From the NCBI RefSeq assembly GCF_013185915.1, contig NZ_JAAZUH010000002.1, forward strand, positions 310,001 through 374,000: a stretch of DNA of 64,000 nucleotides. The letters run 5' to 3'. The translations under genes were made by a program, and so were the position numbers. The DNA is from Stenotrophomonas bentonitica (GTDB lineage Bacteria; Pseudomonadota; Gammaproteobacteria; Xanthomonadales; Xanthomonadaceae). Positions 1 to 15,272 of the stretch are shown here, one piece after another (within the stretch, counting starts at the first letter, position 1; each line of letters begins with the position of its first letter). The notes under the pieces are model-generated. The model was not told the DNA's origin, did not search any database, and saw only the letters and a program-made list of their open reading frames with translations.

Positions 1-2875
<2,875 letters not shown>

Positions 2876-3039
2876 GGGGGATCCGTTGTGGGGCTCTGGC
2901 CGGCAATCGGTCAGCCTACCGAGCTTGGGATTTGGGGGCAATCAGCGACATTGCCAGCCCCGTGTCTCAATCCCTGCGACCGGACGGGGCCCGAACCTGA
3001 ACGGGGTTCAGGCCCTGGCGGCCCGGGGCAGGGGGTGGG

Positions 3040-3069
3040 TTGACCCGGACCCGGTGGAGTCATTAAAAT
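3040..3069 (+). promoter_or_regulatory. sigma-70-type promoter of rplU-rpmA
   Basis: TTGACC at 3040-3045 and TAAAAT at 3064-3069 with an 18-bp spacer, each one base from consensus. It lies 67 bp upstream of the rplU start in an otherwise empty intergenic region between divergent uvrA and rplU. Confidence 0.65.
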
Positions 3070-3135
3070 CCCGCTTCTGTCTGCCCTCGATGGCAGCAGT
3101 CCATAGACCACAATAACTACAGAGGAAGTCTGGTC

Positions 3136-3453
3136 ATGTACGCAGTACTGGTAACCGGCGGTAAGCAATACCGCGTGGCGCAGGGCGAAACGCTCCGCGT
3201 CGAAAAGCTCGAAGTCGAAGTCGGCAACGAGATCAAGTTCGAAGAAATCCTGATGCTGGGCGACAGCGATGGCATCAAGCTGGGCGACGCGCTGAACGGC
3301 GCCTCGGTCACCGCCAAGGTCGTGTCCCAGGGTCGTGCTGACAAGGTCCGGATCATCAAGTTCCGTCGCCGTAAGCACCACATGAAGCGCCAGGGTCACC
3401 GTCAGTACTACACCGAAATCGAGATCACCGGCATCGCCGGTGGCAGCAAGTAA
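3136..3453 (+). CDS. rplU: 50S ribosomal protein L21
   Basis: Structural protein of the large ribosomal subunit, binding 23S rRNA. The 105-residue length is typical. The start [14 protein letters not shown] and the basic C-terminal segment [16 protein letters not shown] are family hallmarks. A Shine-Dalgarno-like AGAGGAAG precedes the ATG. First gene of the conserved rplU-rpmA-obgE order; rpmA starts 15 bp after its stop, so the two are surely co-transcribed from the promoter at 3040-3069. Confidence 0.98.
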   Translation: MYAVLVTGGKQYRVAQGETLRVEKLEVEVGNEIKFEEILMLGDSDGIKLGDALNGASVTAKVVSQGRADKVRIIKFRRRKHHMKRQGHRQYYTEIEITGIAGGSK

Positions 3454-3468
3454 TAAGGAGAAGCAGTC

Positions 3469-3729
3469 ATGGCACATAAAAAGGGCGTAGGCTCATCGCG
3501 CAACGGTCGCGACTCCAACCCGAAGTACCTCGGCGTCAAGATCTTCGGTGGCCAGGCCATCGATGCCGGCAACATCATCGTGCGTCAGCGCGGCACCCAG
3601 TTCCATCCGGGCGCCGGCGTCGGCCTCGGCCGTGACCACACCCTGTTCGCGCTGGTCGACGGCAAGGTGGAGTTCTCGGTGAAGGGCCCGAAGAAGCGTC
3701 GTACCGTCAGCGTCGTCGCCGAAGCCTGA
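3469..3729 (+). CDS. rpmA: 50S ribosomal protein L27
   Basis: Large-subunit protein whose N-terminal tail reaches toward the peptidyl-transferase centre. 86 residues, beginning [19 protein letters not shown] and with the family motif GTQFHPG. The start directly follows an AAGGAG ribosome binding site. Second gene after rplU. A strong intrinsic terminator follows, so obgE probably depends on read-through or its own promoter. Confidence 0.98.
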   Translation: MAHKKGVGSSRNGRDSNPKYLGVKIFGGQAIDAGNIIVRQRGTQFHPGAGVGLGRDHTLFALVDGKVEFSVKGPKKRRTVSVVAEA

Positions 3730-3779
3730 GCTTCGCGAGACCCGGGCGTCGCCCCCGCCTAGGCGTGGGGCCGCTTGCG

Positions 3780-3810
3780 AAAGCCCCGCCTCGGCGGGGC
3801 TTTTGTTTTT
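3780..3810 (+). terminator. Rho-independent terminator after rpmA
   Basis: AAGCCCCGCC and GGCGGGGCTT form a GC-rich stem-loop followed by TTTTGTTTTT, 50 bp after the rpmA stop and before obgE. Confidence 0.9.
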
Positions 3811-3818
3811 CACGTTAG

Positions 3819-4922
<1,104 letters not shown>

Positions 4923-4942
4923 CGCTGCCGTCGCTTTCATGG

Positions 4943-4968
4943 AAAACCCGGCTTCGGCCGGGTTTTTC
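4943..4968 (+). terminator. Rho-independent terminator after obgE
   Basis: AAAACCCGGC, loop TTCG, GCCGGGTTTTT; it starts 20 bp after the obgE stop. Confidence 0.9.
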
Positions 4969-4983
4969 TGTGGCGCCCATCGC

Positions 4984-5006
4984 GTAGAGCCGGGCTCTGC
5001 CCGGCT
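4984..5006 (+). repeat. SMAG/REP-like hairpin with GTAG head
   Basis: GTAG followed by a palindrome AGCCGGGCTCTGCCCGGCT. Same architecture as the SMAG elements of Stenotrophomonas. It lies between the convergent genes obgE and rpsT and faces the copy at 5078-5100. Confidence 0.75.
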
Positions 5007-5034
5007 GTGCGTTACCTGGGGCCGTGCCAACGCA

Positions 5035-5060
5035 AAAAACCCGGCCGGGGCCGGGTTTTT
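5035..5060 (-). terminator. Rho-independent terminator for rpsT (possibly bidirectional)
   Basis: AAAACCCGGC / GCCGGGTTTT stem with T-runs on both strands, about 50 bp beyond the rpsT stop; read on the minus strand it ends in six T. Confidence 0.75.
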
Positions 5061-5077
5061 CTCCTCACCTTGGTCGA

Positions 5078-5100
5078 AGCCACGCAGGGCGTGGCTCTAC
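5078..5100 (-). repeat. SMAG/REP-like hairpin with GTAG head
   Basis: On the minus strand it reads GTAGAGCCACGCC then GCGTGGCT. Inverted partner of the copy at 4984-5006, with the rpsT terminator lying between them. Confidence 0.75.
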
Positions 5101-5109
5101 GGCCTTGGA

Positions 5110-5382
5110 TCAGGCAGCGGCCTTGATGGCCTTGATGCGCGCAGTCAGGCGGCTCTTATGACGAGCGGCCTTGTTCTTGTGGATCAGACCACGCGAGCTG
5201 AAACGGTCGAGGATCGGCTGGGCGACGGCAAAGGCTGCCTCGGCGCCGGCGGCATCGTTGGCATCCAGAGCCTTGATCACCTTCTTGACAGCGGTGCGCA
5301 GCATCGAACGCTGAGCCGTATTGCGCGCGTTGCGCACGACGGTCTGCTTGGCGCGCTTCTTGGCGGACTTGATATTGGCCAC
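5110..5382 (-). CDS. rpsT: 30S ribosomal protein S20
   Basis: Small-subunit protein binding 16S rRNA. 90 residues beginning [14 protein letters not shown], highly basic, with the usual helical pattern and the segment [16 protein letters not shown]. Monocistronic, divergent from murJ, with its own promoter and a terminator shared with the convergent obgE region. Confidence 0.98.
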   Translation of the reverse strand: MANIKSAKKRAKQTVVRNARNTAQRSMLRTAVKKVIKALDANDAAGAEAAFAVAQPILDRFSSRGLIHKNKAARHKSRLTARIKAIKAAA

Positions 5383-5430
5383 AGTGGTGGTTTCCTGAAA
5401 AATCGGTGTAATGGGAACAGCAAGCTGGAA

Positions 5431-5459
5431 AGTATGATGGCTCGAAAAATGTACGTCAA
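5431..5459 (-). promoter_or_regulatory. promoter of rpsT
   Basis: On the minus strand TTGACG (5459-5454), 17-bp spacer, CATACT (5436-5431). It lies about 50 bp upstream of the rpsT start, in the gap shared with divergent murJ. Confidence 0.6.
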
Positions 5460-5483
5460 GTCAATTGTCAAGAGGAAACACGG

Positions 5484-7103
5484 GTGAGTTCACCAAGGAT
5501 GTTGCGCGGGCTGCTGTCTTTCAGCAGCATGACCATGATTTCACGGGTGCTGGGGCTGGTCCGCGACCAGGTCATCACCACCACGTTCGGCACCAATGCG
5601 GTGACCGACGCCTTCTGGGTCGCCTTCCGGGTACCCAACTTCCTGCGCCGCCTGTTTGCCGAAGGCTCGTTCGCGACCGCGTTCGTGCCGGTGTTCACGG
5701 AAGTGAAGGAAACCCGTTCGCATGAGGAACTGCGCGAGCTGATGTCGCGCGTTGCCGGCACCCTGGGCGCGGCGCTGCTGCTGGTGACCGCGCTGGCGCT
5801 GATCTTCGCGCCGCAGCTGGCCACCCTGTTCTCAAGCGGGGTAGAGACCGACCCGGCCAAGCACGGCCTGCTGGTCGACCTGTTCCGGCTGACCTTCCCG
5901 TTCCTGCTGTTCGTGTCGCTCACCGCGCTGGCGGGCGGGGCGCTGAACAGCTTCCAGCGCTTTGCGATGCCGGCGCTGACCCCGGTGATCCTCAACGTCT
6001 GCATGATCGCCGGTGCGCTGTGGCTGGCGCCGCGGCTGGGCGGCACCCCGGAAAAGCAGATCCTCGCGCTGGGTTGGGCGGTGCTGGCCGCCGGCATGCT
6101 GCAGTTGCTGTTCCAGTTGCCCTCGCTGAAGGGCATCAACCTGCTGACACTGCCGCGCTGGGGCTGGAACCACCCCGGCGTGCGCAAGGTGCTGACCCTG
6201 ATGGTGCCGACCCTGTTCGGCTCGTCGGTGGCGCAGATCAACCTGCTGCTGGACACGGTGATCGCGGCCAAGCTGACCGACGGCTCGCAGTCGTGGCTGT
6301 CGCTGGCCGACCGCTTCCTGGAACTGCCGCTGGGCGTGTTCGGGGTGGCGCTCGGCACGGTGATCCTGCCGGCGCTGGCCCGCCACCATGTCAGTACCGA
6401 CAAGGCCGGCTTCTCCAGCGCGCTGGACTGGGGCCTGCGCACCACGCTGCTGATCGCGGTGCCGGCCATGCTGGGCCTGCTGCTGCTGGCCGAGCCGCTG
6501 ATCGCCACATTGTTCCAGTACCGCCAGTTCACCGCGTTCGACACCCGCATGACCGCGCTGTCGGTGTACGGCCTGAGCCTGGCGCTGCCGGCCTTTGCCC
6601 TGCTCAAGGTGGTGCTGCCGGCGTTCTACGCCCGCCAGGACACCCGCACCCCGGTGCGCGCGGGCCTGGTCGCGCTGGTCGCCAACATGGTCTTCAACTT
6701 CATCCTGCTGGCGATCCTGTACCAGGTGATGGTGCCCGAAGCGCTCAAGGCACAGGGCGTCTGGGTCGCGCTGGGCAAGCAGCCCGGCCTGCACCTGGCG
6801 CTGGGCATTGCCAGCGCGCTGTCCAGTTACCTGAACCTGGGCCTGCTCTGGTACTGGCTGGGCAAGACCGACGTGTACCAGCCGAAGGCAGGGTGGGGTG
6901 GTTACGTCGCCCGGCTGCTGCTGGCCTGCGGGGCCATGGTCGCCGTGCTGCTGGTGCTGCGCGGGCAGATGCCCGCCTTCACCGGCATGGACAAGTGGCA
7001 CCGGATCGGCAACCTCGCGCTGCTGGTCGGCGGCGGCGGCCTGACCTACCTGGTCGCCCTGGTCGCCATGGGCTTCCGCCCGCGCCACCTGCGCGAGCAT
7101 TGA
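5484..7103 (+). CDS. murJ: lipid II flippase MurJ (MviN)
   Basis: Inner-membrane flippase of the MOP superfamily that moves lipid II to the periplasm for peptidoglycan synthesis. 539 residues with about 14 hydrophobic helices and the family N-terminus SSMTMISRVLGLVRDQV plus DAFWVAFRVPNFLRRLFAEG. The start is GTG 5484 with AGAGGA upstream. Divergent from rpsT, as in many gammaproteobacteria; ribF begins 75 bp downstream. Confidence 0.96.
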   Translation: MSSPRMLRGLLSFSSMTMISRVLGLVRDQVITTTFGTNAVTDAFWVAFRVPNFLRRLFAEGSFATAFVPVFTEVKETRSHEELRELMSRVAGTLGAALLLVTALALIFAPQLATLFSSGVETDPAKHGLLVDLFRLTFPFLLFVSLTALAGGALNSFQRFAMPALTPVILNVCMIAGALWLAPRLGGTPEKQILALGWAVLAAGMLQLLFQLPSLKGINLLTLPRWGWNHPGVRKVLTLMVPTLFGSSVAQINLLLDTVIAAKLTDGSQSWLSLADRFLELPLGVFGVALGTVILPALARHHVSTDKAGFSSALDWGLRTTLLIAVPAMLGLLLLAEPLIATLFQYRQFTAFDTRMTALSVYGLSLALPAFALLKVVLPAFYARQDTRTPVRAGLVALVANMVFNFILLAILYQVMVPEALKAQGVWVALGKQPGLHLALGIASALSSYLNLGLLWYWLGKTDVYQPKAGWGGYVARLLLACGAMVAVLLVLRGQMPAFTGMDKWHRIGNLALLVGGGGLTYLVALVAMGFRPRHLREH

Positions 7104-7126
7104 TCTGTGGACACCCCGGCTATACT
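7100..7126 (+). promoter_or_regulatory. possible promoter of the ribF-ileS-lspA-ispH operon
   Basis: TTGATC at 7100-7105, 15-bp spacer, TATACT at 7121-7126. It overlaps the murJ stop and lies 53 bp upstream of the preferred ribF start. The short spacer lowers confidence; the -10 is good. Confidence 0.45.
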
Positions 7127-7178
7127 TGAGGGTCATGCATTGCAATACGTTGGCCCGGGTGGGCCGGATCTCGATCAG

Positions 7179-8122
7179 ATGAGCACCTTGTTCCGATCCA
7201 TCGAAGGCAAGCCCCTGTTCCCGCAAGGGAGCGTGGTCTGCATCGGCGCATTCGACGGCCTGCACCTGGGCCATCGCGCGCTGGTGCGGCATGCGGTGGC
7301 GCGTGCCCGCGCCCTCGGCGTGCCTGCCGTGGCCGTGGCGTTCGAACCGCTGCCGCGCGAGTACTTCGCCCAGGGCGAACCGCCGCCGCGGCTGACCCTG
7401 GCCCGCGACAAGGTGGCGATCCTGCGCGAGTGCGGCGTGGACGCCATCGGCCTGCTGCGTTTCGACGCGCGCATGGCCGCCATGCCCGCCGAAGCCTTCG
7501 TCGAGCAGTTGCTGGCCCAGCGCCTGGGCGCGCGCGAAGTGTGGATCGGCCCGGACTTCTGCTTCGGCAACCGCCGCCGCGGCGACCTCGCCCTGCTGCA
7601 GGCCATGGGCGAGACGCTCGGCTTCAGCGCCGGCGAAATCGAAGCGGTGGACCTGCACGGCGACCGCATTTCCAGCACCCGCATCCGACAGCTGCTGCGC
7701 GAAGGCGATTTCAACCGTGCCGCAGACCTGCTCGGTCGCCCGTATACGATCAGCGGCCGCGTCGTGCGCGGGCGCCAGCTTGGCCGCACCCTCGGCTTCC
7801 CGACCGCGAACCTGCGCTTCCCGAAGACCCCGGCGCTGGCCGGCATCTACGCCACCTGGGTACACGGCGTGTTCGACCAGCCGTGGCCGTCGGTGTCCAG
7901 CTTCGGCACCCGTCCCACCGTGGACGGCGTGGAGCCGCTGCTGGAAGCGCACCTGTTCGACTTCCAGGGCGACCTGTACGGCCGCCACATCGAAGTCGAA
8001 TTCGTCGCCAAGCTGCGCAACGAAGAAAAGTTCCAAGACCTGGCGGCGTTGACCGTCCAGATGCACCGCGACGCCGATCAGGCGCGTCGCATCCTTTCCG
8101 AACACAGATTGCGAGCCACTGC

Positions 8123-8126
<4 letters not shown>
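7179..8126 (+). CDS. ribF: bifunctional riboflavin kinase / FAD synthetase
   Basis: Converts riboflavin to FMN and then FAD. 315 residues from ATG 7179. The N-terminal adenylyltransferase domain has [13 protein letters not shown] (nucleotide-binding HxGH) and SSTRIRQLL; the C-terminal kinase domain has [20 protein letters not shown] longer GTG-initiated form from 7107 is open but would start inside the promoter region and add 24 residues with no family support. The stop overlaps the ileS GTG start (GTGA), implying translational coupling. Confidence 0.95.
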
Positions 8127-10953
<2,827 letters not shown>

Positions 10954-10954
<1 letters not shown>

Positions 10955-11472
10955 TGGCCGCCCCGCGTCCGCGTCCCAGCGCGCTGGTGTGGCTGCTGCT
11001 GTCCGCAGCGGTCATCGTCCTGGACCAGTGGAGCAAGGCCTGGGTGCTGTCCAGCCTGCCCGAGTACCAACCGGTCACCGTCATCGACGGCTTCTGGAAC
11101 TGGTACCGCACCTACAACACCGGTGCAGCGTTCAGTTTCCTGAGCGACGCAGGTGGCTGGCAGCTGTGGTTCTTCACCGCACTGGCGGTGGGCATCAGCG
11201 GCCTGATGGCGTTCTGGCTCTCGCGCACCCCGCGCGCCCACTGGCGCAGCGCGGTGCCGTACGCACTGGTGATCGGAGGTGCGATCGGCAACGTGATCGA
11301 CCGCCAGGTGCACGGCCACGTGGTCGACTTCATCCAGTGGTACGTGGGCGAGCATTACTGGCCCGCGTTCAACATTGCCGATGCGGCGATCGTGGTCGGC
11401 GCCATCGGTATCGCCGTGTTCGGTCTGTTCGACGGCAAGACCGCCAAAAAGGCGGATAATGCCAACCCGTAA
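10954..11472 (+). CDS. lspA: lipoprotein signal peptidase (SPase II)
   Basis: Aspartic membrane protease that cleaves prolipoprotein signal peptides; the cyoA product and the small lipoprotein at 42587 are likely clients. 172 residues, four hydrophobic helices. Catalytic aspartates are in [16 protein letters not shown] and FNIADAAI. The ATG at 10954 overlaps the ileS stop. The ileS-lspA-ispH order is conserved in proteobacteria. Confidence 0.96.
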
Positions 11473-11505
11473 CCCCTTGCCGGCCGCTGCCGGGAGACCT
11501 GTCTG

Positions 11506-12456
11506 ATGGATGTGCTGCTCGCCAACCCGCGTGGATTCTGTGCCGGTGTCGATCGTGCGATCGAGATCGTCAAGCGCGCGATCGAAACACTGGGCGCGCC
11601 CATCTACGTGCGCCATGAAGTGGTGCACAACCGCTTCGTGGTCGACGACCTCAAGCAGCGCGGCGCGATCTTCGTCGAAGAGCTCGACGAAGTGCCGGAC
11701 AACAACACCGTCATCTTCAGCGCGCACGGCGTCTCCCAGGCCGTGCGCCAGGAAGCCGAGCGCCGTGGCCTGAAGGTGTTCGACGCAACCTGCCCGCTGG
11801 TGACCAAGGTCCACTTCGAAGTCGCCCGTCACTGCCGTGCCGGCCGCGACGTGGTGCTGATCGGCCACGCCGGTCACCCGGAAGTGGAAGGCACCATGGG
11901 GCAGTGGAAGCAGGAAGCCGGCAGCGGACACATCTACCTGGTTGAAGACGTGGAGCAGGTGGCCACGCTGGAATTGAACCAGCCGGAAAACTTCGCCTAC
12001 ACCACCCAGACCACGCTGTCGGTGGACGACACCCGCGGCATCATCGAGGCCCTGCGTGCGCGCTTTCCGGCGATGCAGGGGCCGAAGAACGACGACATCT
12101 GCTACGCCACCCAGAACCGCCAGGACGCCGTGCGCGACCTGGCCAAGCGCTGCGACCTGGTGCTGGTGGTCGGCTCGCCGAACAGCTCCAATTCCAACCG
12201 CCTCAGCGAACTGGCCCGCCGCGACGGCGTCGAGTCCTACCTGATCGACGGCGCGCATGAGATCGACCCGGCGTGGGTGGTGGGCAAGAAGCACATCGGC
12301 CTCACCGCCGGTGCCTCCGCCCCGCAGGTGCTGGTCGACGGCGTGCTCGAACGCTTGAAGGAACTGGGCGCAACCGGCATCGGCGAGCTCGACGGCGAAC
12401 CGGAATCGATGGTGTTCGCGCTGCCGAAGGAACTGCGGTTGCGCCTGATCAGCTGA
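11506..12456 (+). CDS. ispH: 4-hydroxy-3-methylbut-2-enyl diphosphate reductase (LytB)
   Basis: Last step of the MEP isoprenoid pathway, making IPP and DMAPP; an iron-sulfur enzyme. 316 residues starting [15 protein letters not shown]. The three cluster cysteines are in [18 protein letters not shown] and [11 protein letters not shown]. Glutamate and histidine residues around HGVSQ and [13 protein letters not shown] are as expected. Starts 33 bp after lspA and is the last gene of the operon. Confidence 0.97.
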   Translation: MDVLLANPRGFCAGVDRAIEIVKRAIETLGAPIYVRHEVVHNRFVVDDLKQRGAIFVEELDEVPDNNTVIFSAHGVSQAVRQEAERRGLKVFDATCPLVTKVHFEVARHCRAGRDVVLIGHAGHPEVEGTMGQWKQEAGSGHIYLVEDVEQVATLELNQPENFAYTTQTTLSVDDTRGIIEALRARFPAMQGPKNDDICYATQNRQDAVRDLAKRCDLVLVVGSPNSSNSNRLSELARRDGVESYLIDGAHEIDPAWVVGKKHIGLTAGASAPQVLVDGVLERLKELGATGIGELDGEPESMVFALPKELRLRLIS

Positions 12457-12538
12457 TCCCCAACCGTGACCTTTGGCCATGGGGCGGCACACCCCCGAGG
12501 TCTAGGATCGAACGTTTCGCCCCCGGAACCTTCGCCCG

Positions 12539-14422
12539 ATGAAACTGCGTGCCGCCGTCCTCTCCGCGCTTCTCGCCGCCACCGCTACCGGTGCCTACGC
12601 GCAGACGCCACCGCCGCAGGACGTCGCCTTCCCCGGCCTGCTGCGCATCGACGTGGACGCACGCGACATCGGCCGCCGCATCTTCAAGGTCAAGGCCACC
12701 GTGCCGGCCCAGCCCGGCCCGCTGACCCTGCTGTACCCGCAATGGCTGCCCGGCGCGCATTCGCCCAGCGGTCCGGTCGACAAGGTCGCCGGCCTGGTGG
12801 TCACCGCAAACGGCAATCCGCTCACCTGGAAGCGCGACCCGTACAATGTGTACGCCTTCACCGTGGACGTACCGCAGGGCGCCAGTGAAGTGGTCGCCGA
12901 ATTCAAGTTCCTCTCCTCGCAGGGCGCAGGGCAGGGCCGGGTGGTGATGACCCCGGAAATGCTCAACCTGCAGTGGATCGCCAACTCGCTGTATCCCGCC
13001 GGCGTGAACAGCCGCAACATCCAGGCCCAGGCCAGCGTCACCCTGCCGCCGGGCTGGGCCTACGCCACCGCGCTGGACACCGAGCGCCGCGACGGCGACA
13101 CCGTAGTCTTCAAGCCGATCAGCTACGACCACCTGGTCGACTCGCCGCTGTATGCCGGCCGCCACTACCAGCAGTTCGACCTCGACCCCGGCGCCAAAGT
13201 CCCGGTGCACCTCAACGTGTTTGCCGACGACGCCAAATCGCTGGTGGCCAAGCCCGAACAGGTGCAGGCACACCGCGCGCTGGTGCAGCAGATCTACAAG
13301 CTCTACGGCGCCCGCCACTTCGACCGGTACGAGTTCCTGCTGGCCCTGACCGATAAGCTCGGCGGCATTGGCCTGGAACACCAGCGCTCCAGCGAAAACA
13401 GCGGCGACACCGGCTACTTCACCGAGTGGGACAAGACCTGGCTCGGTCGCGACCTGCTGCCGCACGAGTTCAACCACTCCTGGAACGGCAAGTACCGCCG
13501 TGGCGCCGACCTCACCACCGCCAACTTCAACGTCCCCATGGGCGACAGCCTGCTCTGGCTGTACGAAGGCCAGACCCAGTTCTGGGGCCACGTGCTGTCC
13601 GCGCGCTCGGGCCTGTGGACCACCGACCAGACCCGCGACATGCTCGCCAACGTGGCGGCCACCTACGATCGCGGTCGCCCTGGTCTGTCGTGGCGCAACC
13701 TGCAGGACACCACCAACGACCCCACCATCGCCCAGCGCCGCGCACTGGCGTACCGCAACTACCAGATGAGCGAGGACTACTACTCCGGCGGCCAGATGGT
13801 GTGGTTGGAGGTGGAAGGCAAGCTGCGCGCGCTCACCGGCAACAAGCGCAGCCTGGACGATTTCGCCAAGGCCTTCTTCGGCATGAAAGACGGCGACTGG
13901 AACGTGAACCCGTATACGTTCGAAGACGTGGTTTCCACCTTGAACGGCATCGCCCCGTACGACTGGGCCAGCTTCCTGCGCGAGCGCCTGGACGGCCACG
14001 GCCCGCTCACTGGCGGGCTGGAAGCAGCGGGCTGGAAGCTGGTCTACACCGACACCCCGAACGACGCGTTCAAGGCGCAGGAAACCCGGGCCAAGAACGC
14101 CAACCTGCTGTACTCGCTGGGCCTGGCGGTAAATGACGCCGGCGCCATCAGCGACGTGCTGTGGGACAGCCCTGCATTCAACGCCGGCCTCTCCCCGGGC
14201 ATGACCGTGCTCGCACTCAACGGCCGCGTGTTCAAGGGCGAAGACCTCAAGGATGCCGTGACCGCCGCGAAGACCGACAAGGCCCCGCTCACCTTGCTGG
14301 TGAAGAACTTCGACCACATCGACACGGTCAAGCTCGACTACCACGGCGGCCTGCAGTATCCGAAGCTCGAGCGCATCGCCGGCAAGCCCGACCGCCTGGC
14401 CGAGCTGTGGAAAGCGCGATGA
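12539..14422 (+). CDS. M61 family aminopeptidase with C-terminal PDZ domain, exported
   Basis: Putative secreted metallopeptidase. Residues 1-21 (MKLRAAVLSALLAATATGAYA) are a clear Sec signal peptide with an AYA cleavage site. The zinc motif is PHEFNHSW (HExxH) around residue 305, with the M61-type context GLEHQRSS upstream and LYEGQTQFWGH downstream; the glutamate of YEGQT would be the third ligand. The last ~100 residues (WDSPAFNAGLSPGMTVLALNG) look like a PDZ domain. 627 residues is typical. Its stop overlaps the next gene's ATG (ATGA type). Substrate unknown; members cleave N-terminal Gly/Ala peptides. Confidence 0.9.
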   Translation: MKLRAAVLSALLAATATGAYAQTPPPQDVAFPGLLRIDVDARDIGRRIFKVKATVPAQPGPLTLLYPQWLPGAHSPSGPVDKVAGLVVTANGNPLTWKRDPYNVYAFTVDVPQGASEVVAEFKFLSSQGAGQGRVVMTPEMLNLQWIANSLYPAGVNSRNIQAQASVTLPPGWAYATALDTERRDGDTVVFKPISYDHLVDSPLYAGRHYQQFDLDPGAKVPVHLNVFADDAKSLVAKPEQVQAHRALVQQIYKLYGARHFDRYEFLLALTDKLGGIGLEHQRSSENSGDTGYFTEWDKTWLGRDLLPHEFNHSWNGKYRRGADLTTANFNVPMGDSLLWLYEGQTQFWGHVLSARSGLWTTDQTRDMLANVAATYDRGRPGLSWRNLQDTTNDPTIAQRRALAYRNYQMSEDYYSGGQMVWLEVEGKLRALTGNKRSLDDFAKAFFGMKDGDWNVNPYTFEDVVSTLNGIAPYDWASFLRERLDGHGPLTGGLEAAGWKLVYTDTPNDAFKAQETRAKNANLLYSLGLAVNDAGAISDVLWDSPAFNAGLSPGMTVLALNGRVFKGEDLKDAVTAAKTDKAPLTLLVKNFDHIDTVKLDYHGGLQYPKLERIAGKPDRLAELWKAR

Positions 14423-15137
14423 ACCTGCGCCGCGACGTGCCGATCCTGCTGGCGGCAGCAGCCGCCATCATCGGCGCGTCGCTCGACGGCGACGGCCGCT
14501 GGCTGCACTGGGTAGCCAAGCCGCTGACCACGCTCCTGATAGCCGCCATAGTCTGGCAAGCCCTGAAAAACAACGCGACCGAACCCCGTAGTGCCGGCCG
14601 CCGGCCGGCAACCTCGCACCCCGTCACCGCCCCACCTACCGCCAAGCCATCCTGCTCGGCATGGGCTTCTCCTGCATCGGCGACATCGCGTTGATGCTCC
14701 CTTTCGACGCCTTCGTCCCCGGCCTGATCGCCTTCCTGCTCGCGCACGTCTGCTACATCGTCGCCTTCCGCGCAGGCTTCAAAGCAGGGAAGGGGTTGGT
14801 ACTGGCAAGCGCACTGCTAGCCCTGTTCGCCGGCATCAACCTGGCCGGCCTATGGCCGCTGCTTCCGGGCGACCTGCGCATTCCCGTAGTCGTCTACGTA
14901 CTAGTGCTCGCCCTGATGGCCACACTCGCGCTCGCGCGCGCGTGGTCGCGCAATCCACTCGGCGCATCCCCGGGCACGCACTGGGCCGCCATCGGCGCAG
15001 TGCTCTTCGTCATAAGCGACTGCACCCTGGCCTGGGACCGCTTCGGCGGCGGCCTGCCTCTCGCATCGTTGTGCGTCCTGGCCACCTACTACGCAGCCCA
15101 ATACTGCATAGCGCGCTCGGCAATCTCCGCGAACTGA
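14419..15137 (+). pseudogene. YhhN/TMEM86-type membrane protein gene disrupted by a REP-like insertion
   Basis: The reading frame from ATG 14419 encodes MNLRRDVPILLAAAAAIIG... and runs into a GTAG hairpin at 14588-14612. The homologous continuation (YRQAILLGMGFSCIGDIAL...) resumes in a different frame at about 14632 and ends at 15137. Joined, the parts would give a ~215-residue, seven- to eight-helix protein of the YhhN family (lysoplasmalogenase-like). The inserted ~50 bp shifts the frame by two. A shortened product could start at ATG 14661 (158 residues), so a residual function cannot be excluded. Its ATG overlaps the stop of the M61 gene, so it was translationally coupled to it. Confidence 0.75.
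14588..14612 (+). repeat. SMAG/REP-like hairpin inside the yhhN-type gene
   Basis: GTAG followed by TGCCGGCCGCCGGCCGGCA, a nearly perfect palindrome of the SMAG type. It sits exactly where the coding frame of the surrounding membrane-protein gene breaks. Confidence 0.8.
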
Positions 15138-15183
15138 CCGTTCGCGAACCCAGACGACCCCAACTCAATCAAAAACACCGGCG

Positions 15184-15241
15184 GTAGGGTCGGTTCCCAA
15201 ACGACCGCCGACCCTGCCCATCACTGCTATAACGCATGACC
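15184..15241 (+). repeat. GTAGGGTCGG-type REP-like element, single copy
   Basis: GTAG at 15184-15187 followed by a 26-bp hairpin unit ending at 15209, then TAACGCATGACC at 15230-15241. Both modules recur in the dimer at 30842-30988. It lies between the yhhN-type gene and the trehalase gene. Confidence 0.7.
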
Positions 15242-15272
15242 CCGGCCGGCGCCGCGCTCCTGCCCGTATCAA

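Noticed and set aside
2876..3135. LexA box for uvrA
   Set aside because: No sequence near the uvrA start resembles the Xanthomonadaceae LexA palindrome well enough.
7430..8122. In-frame upstream extension of ileS
   Set aside because: It lies inside ribF in another frame; ileS homology starts at the GTG at 8123.
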